Assembly (NCBI GenBank): GCA_027669525.1
Contig: JAQEDJ010000002.1
Location: 56,335-120,334, forward strand
Length of the DNA stretch: 64,000 bases
DNA from: Coriobacteriaceae bacterium AM48-5
GTDB lineage: Bacteria > Actinomycetota > Coriobacteriia > Coriobacteriales > Coriobacteriaceae
Direction: 5' to 3'
The notes under the pieces are model-generated. The model searched no databases, had not been told where the DNA came from, and saw only the letters and a list, made by a program, of their open reading frames with translations. Below, one piece after another: positions 63,983 through 64,000 of the stretch. The first letter of the stretch is position 1. Every line of letters starts with the position of its first letter. Both the position numbers and the translations under genes were made by a program.

Positions 63983-64000
63983 GGGATATACTGCTGGGCA

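Overview
The window is about 64 kb of GC-rich actinobacterial-type DNA. Gene content and protein style suggest a gut coriobacterium close to Collinsella: strict-anaerobe metabolism (PFL activase, a giant 2-hydroxyacyl-CoA-dehydratase-activase-like protein), a peptide and amino-acid based lifestyle, a DXS isoprenoid route, many small XRE regulators and TTG/GTG starts. The taxon is inferred, not proven. No rRNA, tRNA, CRISPR array, prophage or intact insertion sequence was seen.

Layout. 0-5 kb: DegV lipid-binding protein, PFL-activating enzyme, a serine beta-lactamase-like hydrolase, MTA/SAH nucleosidase and the GTPase YsxC/EngB. 5-8.1 kb: accessory island with a DUF3990 (ADP-ribosyltransferase-like) gene and an overlapping HTH partner behind a doubled palindrome, then a zinc-ribbon-repeat membrane protein divergent from an XRE regulator across another palindrome. 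8.4-13.7 kb: threonine/lysine pathway genes thrB, thrC, lysC, asd. 14.2-24.2 kb: Ogt, a two-component system, an AIM24-like protein, a ClC channel, a GyrI-like protein, and a MacB/FtsX-type ABC exporter. 24.7-34 kb: XRE-membrane regulator, phosphofructokinase, Ntn amidohydrolase, M18 aminopeptidase, D-2-hydroxyacid dehydrogenase, methionine aminopeptidase, radical SAM protein, alpha/beta hydrolase. 34.2-36.5 kb: degenerate GGDEF-REC-HD-GYP protein plus a stand-alone HPt protein. 36.7-40.1 kb: lower-GC island with a DUF2975/XRE pair and an ABC exporter with two permeases. 40.2-44.6 kb: polar amino-acid ABC transporter operon ending in a PuuD-like hydrolase. 45-54 kb: dxs, HD protein, CmpB-like membrane protein, amt-glnK, TetR-MFS, Cof-type phosphatase, and a tiny hydrophobic ORF that looks like a type I toxin with an antisense RNA. 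54.2-64 kb: TetR-like regulator, the giant activase, a small secreted protein, a DUF389 protein and an OPT peptide transporter.

Two window-wide properties matter to any reader. First, about fifteen conserved genes are interrupted by single-base losses. Wherever the missing base can be reconstructed it usually lies in a short homopolymer, so most of these look like sequencing or assembly errors rather than pseudogenes, and they are annotated here as one gene each. Second, the intergenic regions are packed with long inverted repeats. At least two are dispersed families (four copies with a GTTGCGGTG stem end; six copies with a TGCCAAAA stem and a GGGACAGG loop), and many others are unique nested cruciforms.

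The candidates most worth following as undescribed systems are the type I toxin-antitoxin-like locus at 53.7-54.1 kb, the DUF3990/HTH module at 5.06-6.47 kb with its double operator, and the hairpin families.
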